Shown in pieces: positions 11,622-14,005 of a DNA stretch of 14,005 bases (positions are counted from its first letter, which is position 1; each line of letters begins with the position of its first letter). The stretch comes from Actinomycetota bacterium. GTDB taxonomy: Bacteria > Actinomycetota > Thermoleophilia > Gaiellales > Gaiellaceae. The stretch is from positions 1 to 14,005 of the forward strand of contig JACCTQ010000271.1 of the NCBI GenBank assembly GCA_013812265.1, given 5' to 3'. Below the pieces are notes generated by a model that was not told the origin of the DNA, did not search any database, and worked only from the letters and a program-made list of their open reading frames with translations. The position numbers were made by a program, and so were the translations under genes.

Positions 11622-12808
11622 CGGCGGAGCAACCCCTTCACGACGCGCGCGGCATGCGCGAGCACGGGCTCGAGGTCGTCGTGCGCGAAGACAGCGTCGA
11701 CGAACGGGGGTCGTGGCACCGCGGGTGTCTCGCCGGCGAGAAACGTGATCGCCCACCGCTTGTCCACGCCGCTCGTGCTCACAGGCTCCTGGGCGATACC
11801 GAGCAGATCGCGGTATGCGATCAACGGAAAATCGACCCCGCAAGCGGCCGCCAGCCCGTGCCACTGCCAGAGGCGTGCGTTGATCTCCATCAGCTTGAAG
11901 CAGCCGTCCCGCTGGTCGCGCTTGAACTCGACCTGCGAGACGCCTACGCAACCCACCGCGCGAAGCAGACGCAAGCCGGCGTCGACCACCTCGTCGACCC
12001 ACACCGCCTCCCCGACACGGCACGTGCCGATTCCGGGCGGCGTCTGGCGGAGCTTGCGGCCCGAGAAGATCCCCAGCGCCCGGCCGCCGGCATCGAGGTA
12101 GCTACCGAGGGTGTACAGAGCATCGTCTCCTCCGGGAACGAGCTCCTGGACGATGGGCGAGAACGGCTCGGTCGCCGCGTAGGCCGAGTCGAGCTCCGCC
12201 GCGGTGTCACAGCGGAATCCCTGGCGGCGATGGAGCCGCTTGAACTCGACCGGGTCCGACGGCTTCACGACGACGGGCAAGCCGAGGTCCTTCGTCGCCG
12301 CATGCGCCTCCCCAGCGGACGAAGGGTAGACGCTCCGGGGAATGTCCATGCCCGCCGCGACCGCCCGCTCGAGCTGGTAGCGCTTGCTCTGGAGACGCGA
12401 GAGCACGTCCCAGTCCGGGAACGGGTACCGGAACCGGTCGCCGAGCTGCCCGCGGTGCCGAGCGATCGCGTTCAGCCCGTCGTCGTGTGTGGCGAAGATC
12501 GGCGCCGGCCGCCCGAGCAGATCGCCGAGATCCCGCAACAGCTCGCCGAGCGCCTCGTCGTCGACAGATGGTTCCGGGCAGGCGAGCGGCAGGGCGTAAC
12601 GCGACCGAAAGCCGAGCGGGCTGTGCCGGTGATCGAGCGCCACAACGGACAATCCCGCGCGCCCCAGAGAGCGGAGGGCCGCAAGACCGTTGACCCAGCC
12701 CACGTCGACCACGACCGCGGGCGAGTGCGGGCCGGCTGTCGCGCGGGTAGCAAGCTCGCGAAGGGTTGCCACTCCTCGTCCGGAGGAGCCTGTGCCGGAT
12801 CGCTGCAT
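11618..12808 (-). CDS. ATP-grasp carboxylate-amine ligase family protein
   Basis: An ATP-grasp protein of 396 residues if started at ATG 12808, or 384 from GTG 12772. It has AVVVDVGWVNGLAALRSLGR (residues 31-50), a Rossmann-like nucleotide-binding start, then IFATHDDGLNAIARH (104-118) and LSRLQSKRYQLERAVAAGM (136-154). The core continues with PVVVKPSDPVEFKRL (178-192, K182), IVQELVPGGDDALYTLGSY (219-237) and the metal strand FKLMEINARLWQWHGLA (304-320, with E308, N310 and R312 intact). EINARLWQWH is characteristic of a group of D-aspartate-ligase-like ATP-grasp proteins found in glycan loci. It shares GTGA with the deacetylase that follows, implying linked function, for example amide formation on an amino sugar freed by deacetylation; this is inference. 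The start is uncertain: 12808 overlaps a bidirectional -10 candidate, while the GTG at 12772 follows a GGACGAGGA stretch. Confidence 0.85.
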   Translation of the reverse strand: MQRSGTGSSGRGVATLRELATRATAGPHSPAVVVDVGWVNGLAALRSLGRAGLSVVALDHRHSPLGFRSRYALPLACPEPSVDDEALGELLRDLGDLLGRPAPIFATHDDGLNAIARHRGQLGDRFRYPFPDWDVLSRLQSKRYQLERAVAAGMDIPRSVYPSSAGEAHAATKDLGLPVVVKPSDPVEFKRLHRRQGFRCDTAAELDSAYAATEPFSPIVQELVPGGDDALYTLGSYLDAGGRALGIFSGRKLRQTPPGIGTCRVGEAVWVDEVVDAGLRLLRAVGCVGVSQVEFKRDQRDGCFKLMEINARLWQWHGLAAACGVDFPLIAYRDLLGIAQEPVSTSGVDKRWAITFLAGETPAVPRPPFVDAVFAHDDLEPVLAHAARVVKGLLRR

Positions 12809-12813
12809 AATCG
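12806..12813. promoter_or_regulatory. Putative shared bidirectional -10 element
   Basis: The plus strand reads CATAAT at 12806-12811, one mismatch from TATAAT, 9 nt before the ATG at 12821. The minus strand reads GATTAT at 12813-12808, a possible -10 for the ligase gene that would favour its GTG at 12772. One AT-rich island thus seems to serve both divergent genes. No -35 is clear on either side. Confidence 0.4.
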
Positions 12814-12820
12814 TCGCAGC

Positions 12821-13759
12821 ATGCCGCTTCGCGTGACCCATTGCCCGGTCAATCTGTCGGGAACGGGCTGGTCGACCGTGAAGGCGCTTCGCAAGAAGGG
12901 CGTCGACGCCCGCCTGGTCGTCTTCCGGCCGCAGAAGTGGCGCCCGGACGAGTGCGACATCAACCTGAACCGGCCCGAGCAGGGATTCCTGCGCCAGCAG
13001 GCCGTGCAGTGGCGCGCTCTGGGCCGCCTCCTGCCGCAAACCGACATCTTCCATTTCTACTTCGGGCTCACGCTCGTCCCGAAGAAGCTGCAGTTCCCCA
13101 TCCTCCGGGCCACACGGAAGAAGTGCGTGATGCACTTTCTCGGCGCCGACATACGGGGCAAGACGCCGGCGCAGCTGGCCTACGGCTACCGAGCCGACGC
13201 CCAGATCGTCGGCTCGTACTCGGCGCAGCGGTGGGTGCCCGACGCGCTCGTCGTCCCGCCCGGGATCGATCTCTCCGCCTTCACCCCGGTTCCACCGGTG
13301 GAGCGCGAGCGCGTACGGATCGTGCACGCTCCCTCCAATCTCGACCGCAAGGGAACGCAGTACGTGGAGGAGGCTTGCCGGGAGCTGCCCGTCGAGCTCG
13401 ACATCGTGCACGGGGTCCCGAACATCGAGGCGGTGAAGCGCTACCGCGACGCCGATATCGTCATCGACCAGGTGCTCCGAGACTGGCACGGGCTCTTCAC
13501 GATCGAGTCGATGGCAATGGGAAAGCCCGTCGTGACCTCACTCGACGAAGAGGCGGTGCGGCGGACCGAGGAGGCGTTCGGCCTGGAGATGCCGGTCACC
13601 AGGGCGACCAAGGACGACCTTGCAGAGAGGCTCTGGCCGCTCGTCCGGTCGTTCGAGGAGCGCAAGCGGATCGGCGCCGAGAGCCGCGCCTACGTCGAGC
13701 AGGTACACGACATCGACAAGATGGCCGACCGCTTGCTCCAGATCTACGCCGGCCTCTAG
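12821..13759 (+). CDS. GT4-like (GT-B fold) glycosyltransferase
   Basis: A 312-residue glycosyltransferase. The N-terminal half has RVTHCPVNLSGTGWSTVKAL (residues 4-23), a Gly-rich acceptor-side loop, then DIFHFYFGLTLVP (75-87) and MHFLGADIRGK (104-114). The C-terminal donor half begins ALVVPPGIDLSAF (142-154). It continues with RIVHAPSNLDRKGTQYVEEA (166-185) and ends with WHGLFTIESMAMGKPVVTSL (222-241), where E229 takes the place of the EX7E donor-binding Glu. It is shorter than most GT4 enzymes (usually 350-400) but has both lobes. The first ATG after the AT-rich island (12806-12811) is used. The frame is open far upstream but over the divergent ligase. The flippase follows within a few bases, so both are likely co-transcribed and take part in building a lipid-linked glycan. 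Confidence 0.88.
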   Translation: MPLRVTHCPVNLSGTGWSTVKALRKKGVDARLVVFRPQKWRPDECDINLNRPEQGFLRQQAVQWRALGRLLPQTDIFHFYFGLTLVPKKLQFPILRATRKKCVMHFLGADIRGKTPAQLAYGYRADAQIVGSYSAQRWVPDALVVPPGIDLSAFTPVPPVERERVRIVHAPSNLDRKGTQYVEEACRELPVELDIVHGVPNIEAVKRYRDADIVIDQVLRDWHGLFTIESMAMGKPVVTSLDEEAVRRTEEAFGLEMPVTRATKDDLAERLWPLVRSFEERKRIGAESRAYVEQVHDIDKMADRLLQIYAGL

Positions 13760-13782
13760 GACGCGCGGTGCTGGGGCGGCAC

Positions 13783-14005
13783 ATGAAGCGGCTCGCCAAG
13801 CACTCGGCCATCTACGGCCTGGGCGGCGTCGTGTCTCGCATCGCCGCCGTCTTCCTGCTGCCGCTGTATACCGCGTATCTCGCGCCCGAGGATCTGGGCT
13901 CTGTCGGCGTTCTCATCGCCTTCTCCGCGGTCCTGGTCACCGTCTTGCGCGGCGGGGTCTCGGTCGCCTTCTTCCGCTTCTACTTCGACTCGCCCGAGCC
14001 CGAGC
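13783..14005 (+). CDS. Wzx/MATE-type polysaccharide flippase (partial, 3' end outside window)
   Basis: The first 74 codons of a membrane protein run off the window. After MKRLAKHS come IYGLGGVVSRIAAVFLLPLY (residues 10-29), TAYLAPEDLGSVGVLIAF (30-47) and a second helix, FSAVLVTVLRGGVSVAFFRF (47-66). A basic start, a Gly-rich first helix, PLY, then a polar turn with LG is the N-terminal pattern of the Polysacc_synt/MurJ-like superfamily. Its O-antigen and exopolysaccharide members flip undecaprenyl-linked repeat units. The ATG at 13783 has a GGGGCGG stretch a few bases upstream. An in-frame GTG at 13768 would add five residues. It lies 23 bp after the glycosyltransferase stop, in the same unit. 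The fragment is too short to tell Wzx from other family members. Confidence 0.82.
   Translation, partial: MKRLAKHSAIYGLGGVVSRIAAVFLLPLYTAYLAPEDLGSVGVLIAFSAVLVTVLRGGVSVAFFRFYFDSPEPE

Noticed and set aside
11622..12023. N-terminal extension of the deacetylase
   Set aside because: It overlaps the ligase C terminus in another frame, and the GTGA junction at 11621-11618 gives the expected start.
11654..13759. Long N-terminal extension of the GT4-like enzyme
   Set aside because: The part before 12821 is antisense to the ATP-grasp ligase and has no family similarity. The enzyme's own first strand starts at 12821.
1..14005. tRNA, rRNA, CRISPR, IS or defence-system genes
   Set aside because: I looked for cloverleaf-like stretches, regularly spaced direct repeats, transposase motifs and nuclease motifs and found none. 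Coding density leaves no gap over 300 bases.

Overview
The window is GC-rich, densely coding DNA, almost certainly from a high-GC bacterium. It is most like an actinobacterium, and a deep lineage such as Thermoleophilia is a guess. The reasons are strong G/C third-position bias, GTG/TTG starts, TANNNT hexamers 6-9 nt upstream of the first codon of transcription units (leaderless genes), and a relative of the Streptomyces subtilisin inhibitor. Nearly all other genes belong to surface glycan or glycolipid synthesis. No RNA gene, IS element, phage gene or CRISPR array is visible.

Left block (7076 down to 1, minus strand): one operon tied together by 4-nt ATGA/GTGA overlaps. In transcription order it holds an ArnC/DPM1-type polyprenyl-phosphate glycosyltransferase, a 46-codon coupled ORF lying on palindromic repeat DNA, an RmlB/LegB/ArnA-like NDP-sugar SDR enzyme, an ATP-grasp ligase, a DegT-family PLP aminotransferase, a UPF0104/LPG-synthase-type membrane protein, a WbbL-like GT2, and a polytopic GT-C-like protein cut by the window edge. 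Together these suggest that an amino sugar is made on a nucleotide, possibly N-acylated by the ATP-grasp enzyme, loaded on a lipid carrier and transferred outside the membrane. This resembles the Arn pathway, but no formyltransferase is seen.

Middle block (7165-10426, plus strand): an eIF2B/ribose-1,5-bisphosphate-isomerase-like protein that lacks the usual Cys, a secreted SSI-like protein, a CarB-like ATP-grasp enzyme ending inside a perfect 16-bp hairpin, and a separately promoted class I methyltransferase.

Right block: a convergent minus-strand pair (12808 or 12772 down to 10419) encodes a third ATP-grasp ligase and a NodB-like polysaccharide deacetylase. Divergent from it, a plus-strand GT4-like glycosyltransferase (12821-13759) is followed by a Wzx/MATE-type flippase that runs off the window. 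ATP-grasp ligases, deacetylase, methyltransferase, glycosyltransferases and flippase fit a capsule, exopolysaccharide or glycolipid locus whose remaining genes lie outside the window.
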